A program made the translations under genes and the position numbers. From assembly GCA_012932865.1 (NCBI GenBank), contig SAXG01000031.1, forward strand, positions 372,001 through 436,000: a stretch of 64,000 bases of DNA, in the 5' to 3' direction. The DNA is from Amylostereum areolatum. Its lineage: Eukaryota > Basidiomycota > Agaricomycetes > Russulales > Stereaceae. The notes beneath the pieces are model-generated. The model ran no database searches. It saw only the letters and a list, made by a program, of their open reading frames with translations, and was not told where the DNA came from. This document shows positions 34,550 through 45,577 of the stretch, piece after piece; the stretch's first letter is position 1; each line of letters opens with the position of its first letter.

Positions 34550-35882
34550 CGACAATTTCTGAGATCAGCGGCAAGGGATACTCATTCTTGACGGTACCCT
34601 TGTTCAGCTCTCAATAGTCCTGTACAGGCCACAGCTTCCCATCCTTCTTTTTGACAAAGAAGAATGGACTTGCCTGCGGTGACTTCGACGGGTGGATGTA
34701 GCCCTTTCTCAGGTGGTCGTTGAGGAAGGTATCGAGCTCGATCTGCTTGGAGGGGGAGAGCAGATAGATCTTGCAGGGCTTGGGTTCGAAGCCGTCCTTC
34801 ATGTTGATGGCATGATCCCATGGTCACCGGTCGGGTAGTCGTTCAGAGGTTTTCTTGTCGAAGATGGGTGCAAAGTTGCGGTATGGAGGAGGAACCAAGT
34901 TTTCGAAGGTTTGCGGGCGTGCATTTTCCTTCGAGTGCTCTGCAAGCTCTTGCGCCTTGGTGAAGCCCGCACGGATTGGTACTGCCTCCGGGTTAGAGCC
35001 GTCAACTTCTGGAAGGATCCTAGCACGACGTAGGCCATTGATCTCCCAATCTCGGAAGACCCTGGGTTGTTCATCGTCATCTTCAGTGAAGAGCCGGGCA
35101 GGTAGAGGTGAGAGATAGAATGTGCGGATACGAACACCTTTGACCCTGTGCACAGGGATAACATACATAGGGATAGGGGCCCAGGAGACATACACTGGTT
35201 CTGGGAAGGGGTCGTCCGGGACTAGAGGTACCTTAGGGGCCTCGTCAACTCGAACCTTTCGCTGTGATTGGGTCGATGATGGTGTTTGCGGCTTTGTTGC
35301 AAGGTTTGTCACGGTCAGCTCGGAGAGGGTGTAGGAGGGAGGGCAGCGAAGCATGTCAACATGATCTTGCTGCCAGTCTATAGTGGGGTTATGCTCATCA
35401 AGCCAGTCTGTTCCAAGGATCATATCGTGATCACCGATGTTGGTGATGAAGAACTCAGCTTCTTCCTCATGGTATGCCTTTGAGTCTTGCGAGTATATCC
35501 GGATCCGCTGGGTCGTTGTATCACGTACCCAGCCCATGATATTCTCGGTGTCATCCACATTACGCACAGGGAACGGGTTTTCTAGTTTTCTCATAATCAG
35601 CTTCTTGCGTTCAGTGAAGCTTCGGTTGATGATGATTCCTTCTACACTGCTGTCAAGTAGTGCATCTGCGTCGATTTGTCGGCCTGTCGCTCGTCCAATC
35701 ATTTTGACCTTGAGTGTTATCGAGGGTGTCTGCCTGTTCTTCGTGACAGTAGAGAGGTGCACACACAATGGATACAATTGCTCACATGAGGTCATAGATG
35801 ATAGTACAGAGAAGCAATTGTAAGATGCTGATGATATAAGTCCTTTGCCTCCACCAGACAACGCAACTGGGGGGTGTTTCAA
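34550..35882 (-). pseudogene. Gypsy A protease and RT N-terminal part
   Basis: The frame 35882-34824 encodes a retroviral-type aspartic protease region (DADALLDSSVEGIIINRSF, where copies B and C have DSGAEG, and DHDMILGTDWLDEHNPTIDW), then a linker to VPPPYRNFAPIFDKK. After a stop, the next frame (34827-34582) has [16 protein letters not shown] and [16 protein letters not shown] of the RT fingers. The Ser in place of the usual Gly in DSG suggests a dead protease. The gene is cut at 34550 by the hAT. Confidence 0.87.
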
Positions 35883-37110
35883 AAATCCTGCGACTCCAGG
35901 ATATCCTTCAACAGTGCCACTGCCTGCTCCTTACCTTCCGCGTCCAGATCCTTCAGCTGGTGGGTGATCGCTGCAATGGTTTTGGATGGGTCAAGGGCTG
36001 CTTTTGCAGTGGGCAAAGCCGTGCTCGCTGGCGGGGAAGGAGTCTTGGATCCAGTCTCCACTGCGCCCACCCGTTGCGCGCTCGAGTCGCGGTTGGGACA
36101 GTCGCGGGAGATGTGACCAGCTTGTTGACACATGAAACACTTGCCTTCACGCATCATCTTGGCCCGTTCATCATCTGTCAGCTTTGCAGGGCGGGTCGTG
36201 GTGTTGGTGAAGGTGCCAACTCGGCGCGACGAGGAGTTGTTGGCAGAACCGTTCGAGGTGAGCGTGACAGCCCCCTTGGACTGACTGCTCTTCCTCTCCA
36301 GGTTCTCTTCAAGCCATTGGTGGTTGACATGGTGGGCGCGCTCCTTCCACTCTGCAAGGTTGGTAGGGAATGGGTATGACTGGGCCACCTGCTTGCCAAG
36401 GTCGCACTGAAGTCCCTTCTTGAAAAAGTGGATTAGCGCCTCGTCGTTGTACCCTGACATGGTTGCCAGCATCTCAAACTCGGTGATAAAGTCGGTGATG
36501 TCCCAGGTGGTCATTGCGAGCCCGCCCATCTTGCGCTGAGCCTCTATCTTCGGATCAACGGGCACAAAGTCTTTACCGAACCTCTCAAAGAGCTCTTTTC
36601 AGGAGTTGTAGTGGAGCGTCGGAGGCTTGAGGCCGAGGGCTTTGGCGTCTTCCTTCCTGTCTTCATCGTCAAAGAGCTCCATGTGGCAATGTGTGGCCCA
36701 GGTTTTTGCTGTGTCATCCTCCATCAAGCTGAGGAGGAGCATCATCTTGGCATCATCTGTGGCATAAATGTCCTTGTTAACGCGCAGGAACATACAGAGC
36801 TTGAGGGAGAACTGGAGGGTGTCGCATCTATTGCCTTTGAATGGCTTTGGCTTGGGGCCGATCTCCTACTTGGAGACGGCAGGTTTGGATTCGGCGTCGG
36901 ACATCTTGTCGGAGGGGAGGGGGACGGTGAGGGATTGGGCGAGTTCTTGATCAAGGCGGCGTAGGGTTTCTCGTTGGTGTTCTTCTGCTTCTTCAACTTC
37001 GTCCTCAACTTGTTTTGCGATAAGGAAGTCGGCGGGGGTGAGGAATTGCTGGTTATGATGCCACGACCAGTGATCTTGGACGGAACTGAATGAAGTGGGC
37101 TGCCACTCAA
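35879..37110 (-). pseudogene. Gypsy A gag, frameshifted
   Basis: Fragments in changing frames cover gag. The N-terminal part lies around 36742-37110. MFLRVNKDIYATDDAKMMLL follows (36599-36793), then the main part 35879-36565 with TTWDITDFITEFEMLATMSG, a Ser-rich linker and the zinc knuckle CFMCQQAGHISRDC. It ends AVALLKDILESQDF. The same layout is found in copies B and C. Confidence 0.85.
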
Positions 37111-37225
37111 CTACTGATCATCCTGGGGTTCCGTTCTTGTTTCATCTATAGGCGTACCACTGTCCAATTCTTCAACATAGGGTTGTTCGTCGCGGTCGTC
37201 GAAGTACCAGTCTTGACGTTGCGGG

Positions 37226-37648
37226 TGTCAGAAACGCAGTTTATGAGACCGATGGAACCGCCTAAGTCACGACGATGGGAGGAGCAAGAGAGAACAGATG
37301 GACTCGAGAGTGTCAGGCCTAGGGTAGTGCAACGTGTGCTACAGTACCGTATGACGAGATGGACAGTCTAGGGAAAAGGGAAGAGAAACACTGTCCTTAT
37401 ATACAAGTGGGGACGATGGTGCGATGTGATGCAATAGTGGTGCGAGCGGGGGGAACAATAAGAAAGGAGTCATGGGGCGGAGGACGAAGGTCCGGAGCAA
37501 TGATGTCATAGATAAGGATGCGGAACCCCGCTCGGAAGTCCGGGCAATGACGTCGTTGAAGCATGTGATGCAAGGGAAAGTCATGTGCCGTGACACGTCG
37601 CGTGTACGAGGTCTGCAAACGAAGAGAGAAATGGAGCGATCCGTGACA
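37226..37648 (-). repeat. LTR shared by Gypsy B (3' LTR) and Gypsy A (5' LTR)
   Basis: A 423-bp LTR, TGTCACGG to GTTTCTGACA on the minus strand. Directly upstream (37649-37665) is the purine-rich tract AAAGGGGGGGTAA of Gypsy B, as expected before a 3' LTR. Directly downstream is Gypsy A's leader, as expected after a 5' LTR. Confidence 0.9.
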
Positions 37649-37650
37649 TT

Positions 37651-39194
37651 ACCCCCCCTTTAAGACGCGCTTTCACCTGGAGCGCGATGTCATCTGCAAG
37701 CGTAGATACGAGAAAATCATCAAAGGAGATACCGAGGGAACGCACAGGGCGGGGCACGTTTGGATGGTGTTTGTGGAAGGCGTCAATCATGTTGGTGACC
37801 TTTGAGAGCGAGGAGCGAGGGAGCCAGGTATTCTCAGAGTCAGGATAGCCTGCCCACTTGACGAGGTATTGTATGCCTTTCTTGTTGCAGGTTGGCTTCG
37901 AGTCGATGATGTCTTCAACGTCATATTCTTCTTCGTCATCAACGAGGTCAGGCGGCGGTTGTTCATAGTTTGGACCGTGTGCCGTTGTCTCCTTGTACGC
38001 GGTGAGCAGCGAAGCATGGAAGACTGGGTGGATTCTCCACGTCTTCGGCAGCTTCAGGCGGTAGTTCACTGGGATAATGACATCAACGATCTCGAAGGGT
38101 CCAAATCATTTGGCAGCAAGCTTAGCTTTCGGCCTCGTCGTCTTCAGGTTTTTGCCTTCGAGCCAGACCTTGTCTCCAATGGCGAACAGTGTCGATTTGC
38201 TGATCGTGTCACCATTGTAGTGCTTCATTAAGTCGGATGCGAGGGCAAGGCTGGCCTTGATCGCCTGTCGGACTTCTTGAAGTTGACGGAGGCGTTCTTC
38301 AACTGCAGGGACCTTTGAGGACGGGTTTACGGATGGGTAAATCTTGGGGAGGAAACCGTAGAGGACTTCAAAGGGAGCCTTTCCAGTAGCTGCATGGGTG
38401 CAGGAGTTGTGAGAAAACTCGAAGAAGGGCAACCACTTCACCCAGTCATCTTGATGGTAGTTGCAGAATACTCGCAGGAACTGCTCAAGGTTCTGGTTCT
38501 CGTGTTCGGTTTGGCCGTCTGTCTGTGGGTGATACGCTGTGCTAAGGGCAGACTTGATCCCGAGCTTCTCATTGAGTGTACGCATTACCTGCCCAGCAAA
38601 TTGGGGTCCACGATCCGAGATGATCTTGTCCACTAAGCCGTAGTGTCGGTATACCTTATCGAAGAGAATGTCGGCCGTGCCATCACTGGTGATCTTCGTT
38701 GTACATGGGGTGGTAACCACCATCTTGGTGAGGCGATCAACCATGACATTGACGGCATTATAGCCTTCGCAGTCAGGGAGCTCGACAATGAAGTCGGTAG
38801 AGATGACGCCAAATGGTCGGTCGGGTACTTCGTTCGGGATCATGTCGACGTGGGGTCGGCTGCTCTGTGTCTTCGTCGACTGGCAGGTTGCGCATCCTGC
38901 TACAAAGTCGTGGACAAAGACAGACATGCCAGGCCACCAATATTCACGACTCACAAGTTCGTAAGTCTTGAAGCGACCAGGGTGTCCAGCCAGGGGCGAT
39001 TCATGGTACATTTTGACAATGTCACGTCGCAACTTGTCGTCTGCAGGGACATATACCTTTCCTCTGAACAGGACCAGGCCTCCTTCGTAGTTCCACTCTT
39101 GAAGGTTCTTGACGAGTGTACGTGGTCCGTTTCGTAAGATGGCGTCCAGGGCTTGAACGACCTCGATGTCCTTGGTTTTGCAGTCGCGGATACG
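37651..39194 (-). pseudogene. Gypsy B integrase and chromodomain, one internal stop
   Basis: Open from about 39032 to a TGA at 38106-38108, then open again into the LTR. The zinc-binding part is HESPLAGHPGRFKTYEL and CATCQSTK. Catalytic residues lie in VISTDFIVELPDCEG (Asp), KIISDRGPQFAGQVM (Asp) and DGQTEHENQNLEQF (Glu). After the stop come FGPFEIVDV-type sequence and a chromodomain: YDVEDIIDSKPTCNKKGIQY, LVKWAGYPDSENTWLP. The region ends at the polypurine tract before the 3' LTR. Confidence 0.88.
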
Positions 39195-40169
39195 TCATTG
39201 GAGTTCGACATCACCGAGGGAGGTTACTGCTCCTGGCCTTGTTGCGCGTACTTGGAAGTACTTGGGGTCAAGCAAGACGCGCTCCTTGTTGTCGTTTTCA
39301 ACACCATCCTTGTGATCGGGTCGTCGAGACATTGGATCCGGGCGGTGGGAAATTCCTGGTTTATGAACGAGCAAGAAGTCAAATCGAGTGAGGAATAGAG
39401 CCCAACGTGCCTGTCGGCGGCTCAGCTTCTGTGCCGTCTTGAAGTGCTCCAGGTTCTTGTGATCTGTCCAGATTTCGACGGTGTCGGGGGCGCCTTCGAG
39501 GTAGTGGCGCCAGGCTTCAAGCGCACGGATGATCGCAAGCAGCTCCTTGTCGTAGATGTCGTAGTTCCGTTCCGGTTCCGATAGGGCCTTGGACAGATAC
39601 GCCACTGGATGCCAGTGACTGTCGTCGCCTTTCTGCGAGAGTATACCTCCAGTAGCAAAGTCCGGGGCATCGACTTCAACGAGGTAAGGCTTCTTTGGGT
39701 CAGGCATGACCAAGACGGGGGAGGAAGTAAACACAGCTTTCAGTGCGTCAAACACAGTTTGGCAGTCCGTCGACCAGTCCCATGTGCAGTCCTTCTTTGT
39801 CAGGTCACATAGGGGTCGTGCAACCTTGGAGAAGTCCTTGATGAAACGTCGGTAGAAGTTGCCAAAGCCGAGGAAGGATTGCACATCTTTGACCGTTTGT
39901 GGTGTCGGCCAGTCCTGAATACCTGCTACCTTGACGGGGTCCATAGCGATCTTGTCGTGCGAGATGATGAGTCCGAGGTATTCGACAGAGTCTTGCTCAA
40001 AGACGCATTTCTCCGGTTTGAGGAAAAGGTCGTTGTCTTGCAAACACTGCAGAACCTGCCGCACTATGGCACGGTGTTCGTCCATGGTGCGAGTGAACAC
40101 CAAGATGTCGTCCATGTAGATGATGACCTTGCCCGAGTCGATGAGATCCTTGAACAGTTCATTCATCAT
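39195..40169 (-). CDS. Gypsy B RT C-terminal part and RNase H
   Basis: Continues the same frame after the shared amber codon: VIIYMDDILVFTRTMDEH (catalytic YMDD), FLGFGNFYRRFIKDFSK (connection), ATGGILSQKGDDSHWHPV, YDIYDKELLAIIRALEAW and EIWTDHKNLEHF of RNase H. It ends at TGA (39195-39197), which in copy C is CGA, a C-to-T change at a CpG site. Confidence 0.88.
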   Translation of the reverse strand: MMNELFKDLIDSGKVIIYMDDILVFTRTMDEHRAIVRQVLQCLQDNDLFLKPEKCVFEQDSVEYLGLIISHDKIAMDPVKVAGIQDWPTPQTVKDVQSFLGFGNFYRRFIKDFSKVARPLCDLTKKDCTWDWSTDCQTVFDALKAVFTSSPVLVMPDPKKPYLVEVDAPDFATGGILSQKGDDSHWHPVAYLSKALSEPERNYDIYDKELLAIIRALEAWRHYLEGAPDTVEIWTDHKNLEHFKTAQKLSRRQARWALFLTRFDFLLVHKPGISHRPDPMSRRPDHKDGVENDNKERVLLDPKYFQVRATRPGAVTSLGDVELQ

Positions 40170-40172
40170 TGC

Positions 40173-41672
40173 CTAAAATGTCGCAGGGGAGTTCATAAGC
40201 CCGAAAAACATCACCGTAGGTTCGAAGAGACCGCGATTCGTCTTGAACGCAGCCTTCCACTCGTCGCCTTCCTTGATGCGGACATTGTTGTAACCCCAGC
40301 GAACATCCATCTTTGAGAAGATCTTTGCATCTTTGAGACGGTCGACGATTTCAGAGATCAGTGGCAAGGGGTATTCATTCTTGACAGTGCCCTTGTTTAA
40401 TTCTCGATAGTCCTGTACGGGACGCAGCTTTCCATCCTTTTTCTTCACAAAGAAGAACGGACTCGCCTGAGGTGACTTCGATGGGCGGATATAGCCCTTC
40501 TTCAGGTGGTCGTCGAGGAAGGTGTCGAGTTCGATCTGCTCGGAAGGTGAGAGGGGGTAGATCTTGCACGGTTTGGGTTCAAAGCCGTCTTTCATGTCGA
40601 TAGCATGGTCCCATGGTCGTCGGTCAGGAAGTCGCTCGGAGGTTTTCTTGTCGAATACAGACGCGAAGTCGCGGTATGGAGGGGGGACTAAGTCTTCGAA
40701 GGTTTGTGGGCATGCGTTCTCTTTTGAATGCTCTGCAAGCTCTTGCGCTTTTGTAAAGCCTGCGCAGATGGGTACTGCATCTGGATTAGGACCATCAGTT
40801 TCAGGGAGGATTCCGGCGCGGCGTAGTCCATTGATCTCCCAGTCTCGGAATACCATGGGCCGCTCGTCGTCGTCTTCAGTGAGGAGTCGTGCGGGTAGAG
40901 GGGAGCGATGGACCGTGCGGATGCGAACACCTTTGACTCTGCGTGCAGGGATAACATAAGTGGGGACTGGGGTCCAGGACACATATGTCGGCTCTAGGAA
41001 GGGATCGTCCACGACGAGAGGTGTCCTTGGGGTTTTACCTGCTTCAACCTTACGCTGTGATTGGACCGATGATGGTTTCCGTGGCTTGGTTGCAAGGTTC
41101 GTCACAGGAGGTTTGGACAGAGTGCATGAGGGAGGGCAGCGGAGCATGTCAACACGGTCTCGTTGCCAGTCTATGGTGGGATTGTGCTCGTCGAGCCAGT
41201 CTGTTCCAAGGATCATGTCATGATCGCCGATGTCAGTGATGAAGAACTCAGCTTCTTCCTCATGGTACGCCTTTGAATCTTGCGAGTATATCCGGATCCG
41301 CTGGGTCGTTGTGTCGCGTACCCAGCCCATGACGTTCTCGGTGCCATCCACATTACGCACGGGGAACGGGTTTTCTAGTTTTCTTGTGGTGAGCTTCTTG
41401 CGTTCAACGAAGCTTCGGTTCAGGATAATTCCTTCTGCGCCGCTATCAAGCAGCGCGTCTGCGTCGATTTCTCTTTTGGTAACTCGTCCAATCAGCTTGA
41501 CCTTGAGCGTGATCGATGGTGTTTGCCTGTTCTTGGTGACGGTAGACAGATACAAATACGGGGGATACAATTGCTCACAGGTATGCATGGATGATAATAC
41601 AGCGAAACGATTCAACGATGATACCAAAAGTCCTTTGCCTCCACCAGACGACACAACTGGGGGGTGTTTCAA
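40173..41672 (-). CDS. Gypsy B protease and RT N-terminal part (open, ends at an amber codon)
   Basis: An open frame of 499 codons. Protease motifs are DADALLDSGAEGIILNRSF and DHDMILGTDWLDEHNPTIDW. RT fingers and palm include [38 protein letters not shown] and IFSKMDVRWGYNNVRI (first catalytic Asp). The frame ends at TAG (40173-40175) just after GLMNSPATF, where related RTs usually have Gln, and the same frame goes on with AMMNELFKDL. The identical stop occurs in Gypsy C at 57731-57733. Confidence 0.88.
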   Translation of the reverse strand: MKHPPVVSSGGGKGLLVSSLNRFAVLSSMHTCEQLYPPYLYLSTVTKNRQTPSITLKVKLIGRVTKREIDADALLDSGAEGIILNRSFVERKKLTTRKLENPFPVRNVDGTENVMGWVRDTTTQRIRIYSQDSKAYHEEEAEFFITDIGDHDMILGTDWLDEHNPTIDWQRDRVDMLRCPPSCTLSKPPVTNLATKPRKPSSVQSQRKVEAGKTPRTPLVVDDPFLEPTYVSWTPVPTYVIPARRVKGVRIRTVHRSPLPARLLTEDDDERPMVFRDWEINGLRRAGILPETDGPNPDAVPICAGFTKAQELAEHSKENACPQTFEDLVPPPYRDFASVFDKKTSERLPDRRPWDHAIDMKDGFEPKPCKIYPLSPSEQIELDTFLDDHLKKGYIRPSKSPQASPFFFVKKKDGKLRPVQDYRELNKGTVKNEYPLPLISEIVDRLKDAKIFSKMDVRWGYNNVRIKEGDEWKAAFKTNRGLFEPTVMFFGLMNSPATF

Positions 41673-42506
41673 AAATTCTGCGATTCCAGGATGTCCTTCA
41701 ACAGTGCTACTGCCTGCTCCTTGCCTTCCGCGTCCAGATCCTTCAGCTGGCGAGTAATCGCCGCGATGGTTTTGGATGGGTCGGGAGTGGCTTTCGCAGT
41801 GGGTGGAGCCGTGCTCGTCAGCGGGGGAGGGGCCTTAGATCCAGTCTCCACTGTGCCCACCCGTCGCGCGCTCGAGTTGCGGTTGGGGCAGTCGCGGGAG
41901 ACGTGACCGGCCTGTCGACACATGAAGCACCTGCCCTCACGCATCATCTTTGCGTGCTCGTCGTCTGTCAGCTTTGCAGGGCGGGTCGAGGTGTTGGTGA
42001 CGGCGCCGACTCGGCGCGATGAGGAGTCGTTGGCCGAACCGTTCGAGGTGAGCGCGACAGCCCCCTTGGACTGACTGCTCTTCCTCTCCGGGTTCTCCTC
42101 GAGCCATTGGTGGTTGATGCGGCGGGCGCGCTCCTCCCACTCTGCGAGGTCAGTGGGGAATGGGTACGACCAGGCCACCTGCTTGCCGAGCTCTCGCTGC
42201 AGTCTTTCTTGAAGAAGTGGATCAGCGCTTCCTCGTCGTACTCCGTCATAGTTGCCAGCAGTTCAAACTCGGTGATGAAGTCAGTGACGTCCCGAGTAGT
42301 CATCGTGAGCTCGTTGATCTTACGCTGGGCCTCCATCTTTGGTTCGATGGGTACGAAGTCCCGACCAAACCTGTCCGAAAGCTCCTTGTAGGTGCTGTAG
42401 TGGAGCTTTGGAGGTGTTTCGCCGGAGTCCTCAGCTTCTTCCTTCTTGTCCTTGTCGGCAAAGAGCTCCATGCAACGGTGCGTGGCCCAGGAGTTCGCCG
42501 TGCCTC
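41669..42506 (-). pseudogene. Gypsy B gag, truncated and frameshifted
   Basis: The frame 42471-41968 starts inside gag (MELFADKDKKEEAEDSG, TMTTRDVTDFITEFELLATM). A frameshift near 42180 leads into 42178-41669, which has the Ser-rich linker and zinc knuckle CFMCRQAGHVSRDC and ends AVALLKDILESQNF. The N-terminal region present in copy C is absent. Confidence 0.87.
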
Positions 42507-45141
42507 ACTCAGCTCATACATGGTGAGCCAAGCGGCCTTGTAGCGCGCCATGGTGGCGTCCGCTTCGGCGTCGAGGGCGACGAGGTCATCGCCGGGGCCC
42601 GCGTCCTTGCGCTTGTCCCGCGTAGCGCACACCTCGTCGAAGGCGGCGAGCTCAACAGCCTCAGCGGCGTCTCGAGCTGCTGCCGAGATGGGGGACCAGG
42701 GCGGGGAGGGGGTTGGCACGGTGATGCGCGCGGTCCGCGGGGAGTGCCTGGGGGTCCGGCCCTCCTTGGTGTCGACGTCGCCGGGTGCGAGAGGGAGGGT
42801 GCGGCCGGTGGACCAGGGACCACGGCGCCGAGCGTGCCCTCCTACGCGCACGCCGCGGGAAGAGCCAGCCATGGGGGCACTGTCCGCTTGAGGTACGGCG
42901 GGGGGGAAGATGGGGGCGGCGGGGAGGGCAGGGGCGGCGGGGAGGCAAGGGGCGGCGGGGAGGCAAGGCAAGGCGGGGAGGCGAGGGGACCCAAGTGGGA
43001 AGACGTCCATGGCGGGGCAGGGCTCGCCGGAAGGCACACCGGCGCCGTCCTCGACTTCATCGGCATCAGGGTCCAGCGCCATCTCCTCCCCCTCTGCTCG
43101 CCGCTCCATGTCCTCCATGGCGATGTCGCCATCGCCAATGAGGTCAGCGGCGAGGGGCACCGATGTGGCGGGCTCGGCAGCTGGCATCGGCGAGGAGGGC
43201 GGGGAGGCACGCTGTGTTAGAGCGGGGGTGGGGGATAGCGCGGGGGGGGGGCGGGACTCGGGCCGATGGCCAGGGAGGCGGGGGCGACTGCGTGGGAGGT
43301 GGGGGCGACAGCGGGGGAGGTGGGGCTAATGGCGGGGGAGGTGGGGCTGACGGCGGCGGCGACGGCGGGAGGCGCCGGGGCAAGGCGGGAGACGGCGGGG
43401 CGAGGGTGGGCAGGACGCCGGGGGACTCCTCCCGGGTGTGCGACCTCGGCGCTGAGATCGCACTGATCGGAGGTGCCTTGATGCCGACTCCGCGTCCAGA
43501 GGGGGAGGGCGTTGCCCTGTGGGCGTACACCATCGGTTCGCTGGCGGCGGAAGGGGTGCCGAGGCCTTGGACGAAGTCGGGCCACCGGAGCCCCGACAAG
43601 CTCACCTGGCCTTGAAGCTCCAGCACGATCTGCTGGATGGCCTCGGCGTCGACCGCCTCGCCGACGCCCATGAAGGCATCCTGGGGACGCGACGACGACG
43701 CCCGAGCCTGCGTGGGGCCGGCGAGTCCGGACTGAGATGCCGCCGAGGCACGGAGAGTGCGGGGCGTGCGGGGGCCAAGGGACTCGAGGGGCATGGGCGG
43801 GGCGGCGAGGGAGGGGTTGAAGCTCGCCGGTTGCAGCGGCTCCATGCCGAAGGGGAAGGCCCCCATTTGGCCAGGGAGGGGGAGGGGGAGGGTCTCGTAG
43901 ACCCGGGTCTCCACGTTCATCATCCGCTGCGAGATGCCGCCCATGTGGGCGGTCATCTTTGCCATCTCGCGGGCGAGCTCGCCGACCGGGCCACAACTCG
44001 GCGTGGGGAGGAGGCCTCCCTTGTCAAGGGCGGCAATGAGGGCGGGGACGATCCCATCCAGCGCCGTGTGCAGCCCCCCGATTTCCCGCATTGCCTCCTT
44101 GTGGGTGGTGTCCGCATGCAGCTGCTCGATCTCCAGTCGCAAGTCGAGCAACTGCTCGAAGTCGGCGAACATTCGCCGGCCGCTATGCTCTTTGTGGTCG
44201 TGGGCGCCGCTCGTCACAGGGGTGGTGGGGGGGAGGGGTGAGCCGCGGAAGGGCTGGGGAAAGGCTGAGGAAAATGGTTAGCTACGCGCAAGGGTGAGGA
44301 GGGGGGACGCACGCATGGGGCCCAAGGTTGGAAGACGGCGGGGGTCTGTCGCTCGCGTGACTTCTCCTTCCGCAAAGTGGCCCTTTCGCCGCCAGGCTGG
44401 TGGGTGCCATCTTCATCGTCCACGTCCATTGGAGCCACGGCGGCGGGTTGGGCAGTGGCGGGCGGGGCGATCGCGGGTTGGGCGGTGGCGGGTGGGGCGA
44501 CGGTGTGCAGGGGTGGGGAGAGCGGCGAGGGCGGCGGCGGGCACGGCGGCGGCGGCGGCGGGCAGAGCGGCGGCGACGGTGGGCAGGGGGGCAGTGGCTG
44601 GGGGGAGGGCGGAGGGGCCAGGGGCAAGGTTGGGGTGAGCGGCCGCTGAGGCTGACACGACGGGGGGGAGGTGCACTGCGTGCGGAGTCAGTAACGGGGT
44701 TCGCCGATAGGGGTGAAGGGCATGCACCGAGGTTGGGCCACCAGATCTCTGGCCCAAGGTCGGGAGCATTGGCGGGGACTTCACCTAGGTATGGCGAGTC
44801 ATGCCAGAGCTCGGCGACCCGCCCCATGTTCACTTGCCCACCTGCAGACGCGGGCTGCACGATGGTCTTGTGGAACCACCGGAAGAAGGTTGACTTCGGC
44901 ACAAAGTTGCGTGCGATGTGCTAGAAGGGGAACGTTAGCGCTGTGAGAGGTGGAGAGGGATGGGGAGACGCACCAGCTCATCCATCATGGGGGCGAGGGC
45001 ATACTCGGCGAGAGTGAACGCCATTGAACTTTGAAGCACCGTGAAGACGTGGTAGGGGCGGCAAGCGGCGACAGCGGTGGCACGCGAGGGGGGCAGGGGC
45101 GCGAGGAAAGCACGGAGGTTGGCTTGAAGGTGCTCGGACAT
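42507..45141 (-). CDS. Accessory gene of unknown function, Pro-rich with coiled coil, 3' end lost
   Basis: Exon 1 (45141-44974) reads MSEHLQANLRAFLAPLPPSR and ends MMDEL. An intron with GTGCGT and TTCTAG ends joins in phase to HIARNFVPKSTFFRWF, then QVNMGRVAELWHDSPYL. Further exons, whose limits I cannot fix because the sequence is C-rich in several frames, give a Pro/Ala-rich stretch and APMDVDDEDGTHQPGGE. A likely coiled coil follows (MFADFEQLLDLRLEIEQL, about 44150), and an acidic part (MEDMERRAEGEEMALDPD). It runs to YKAAWLTMYELSEA at the junction with Gypsy B (42506), so the 3' end is lost. I recognise no family. It is head to head with the gene at 45578. Confidence 0.5.
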
Positions 45142-45577
45142 TGCGGTTGTTGAGGTTGAGGGTGAGGTGGAAGGTGAAGGCGAGGATGAGGGGTGAGTGG
45201 CGTGAACGCGTGAGCGAAGAGGAAGAGCGAGACGGAGAAGTCGAAGGTCAAGACACGCGAAGTTCGGCGTGAAAATGGGACTCCGACTGGTAATTGCCTC
45301 GCTGTGATATCTCGCGCCGATCATCTGATCTCCCCGATTGCATTGTGTCACTTCGCCGAAACTGTATTGTTATCCTGTTCCGGACATAAGCCCCGCTTTT
45401 CAATTGTCCCCCCCTTTATGTTCACAGCGCTCAACGCGTCTTCCTCTTCCTCCCTTCCCTTCGACATTGACTCTGCGCTTCCGCACGACATCAAAACATG
45501 TGAGTCTTCTTACACTATGCACCTTAACGCGCTCAACTTGATCAGTGTCCCGCATCTGCCTCCCTTGCCGCAGAATC
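45142..45577. promoter_or_regulatory. Divergent intergenic region between two accessory genes
   Basis: The 436 bases separate starts at 45141 (minus) and 45578 (plus). It has pyrimidine-rich tracts towards both starts and should hold both promoters; no TATA box or defined operator can be picked out. Confidence 0.35.

Larger units (their letters stand above)
34542..37225 (-). mobile_element. Gypsy A, 5' internal part (gag to RT N-terminus)
   Basis: On the minus strand this holds a short leader, gag, protease and the start of RT. It ends at the hAT TSD. The RT continues at 18617-18707. The leader (37111-37225) is shorter than in Gypsy C: sequence matching C at about 54767-54820 is joined to sequence matching about 54945, so it is internally deleted. 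The LTR at 37226-37648 lies directly upstream and serves as its 5' LTR. Confidence 0.85.
37226..42506 (-). mobile_element. Gypsy B: chromovirus-type Ty3/Gypsy, 5'-truncated
   Basis: On the minus strand the order is gag (truncated), protease-RT, RNase H, integrase, chromodomain, 3' LTR. The 5' LTR, leader and gag N-terminus are missing. Gag similarity ends at about 42506, where unrelated Pro-rich coding sequence begins. The breakpoint is not a normal integration end. Confidence 0.88.

Noticed and set aside
42339..45000. Long plus-strand frames rich in Gly and Arg (e.g. 42339-43220, 43519-44241)
   Set aside because: They are antisense shadows of the C-rich minus-strand accessory gene; no domain, no splice logic.
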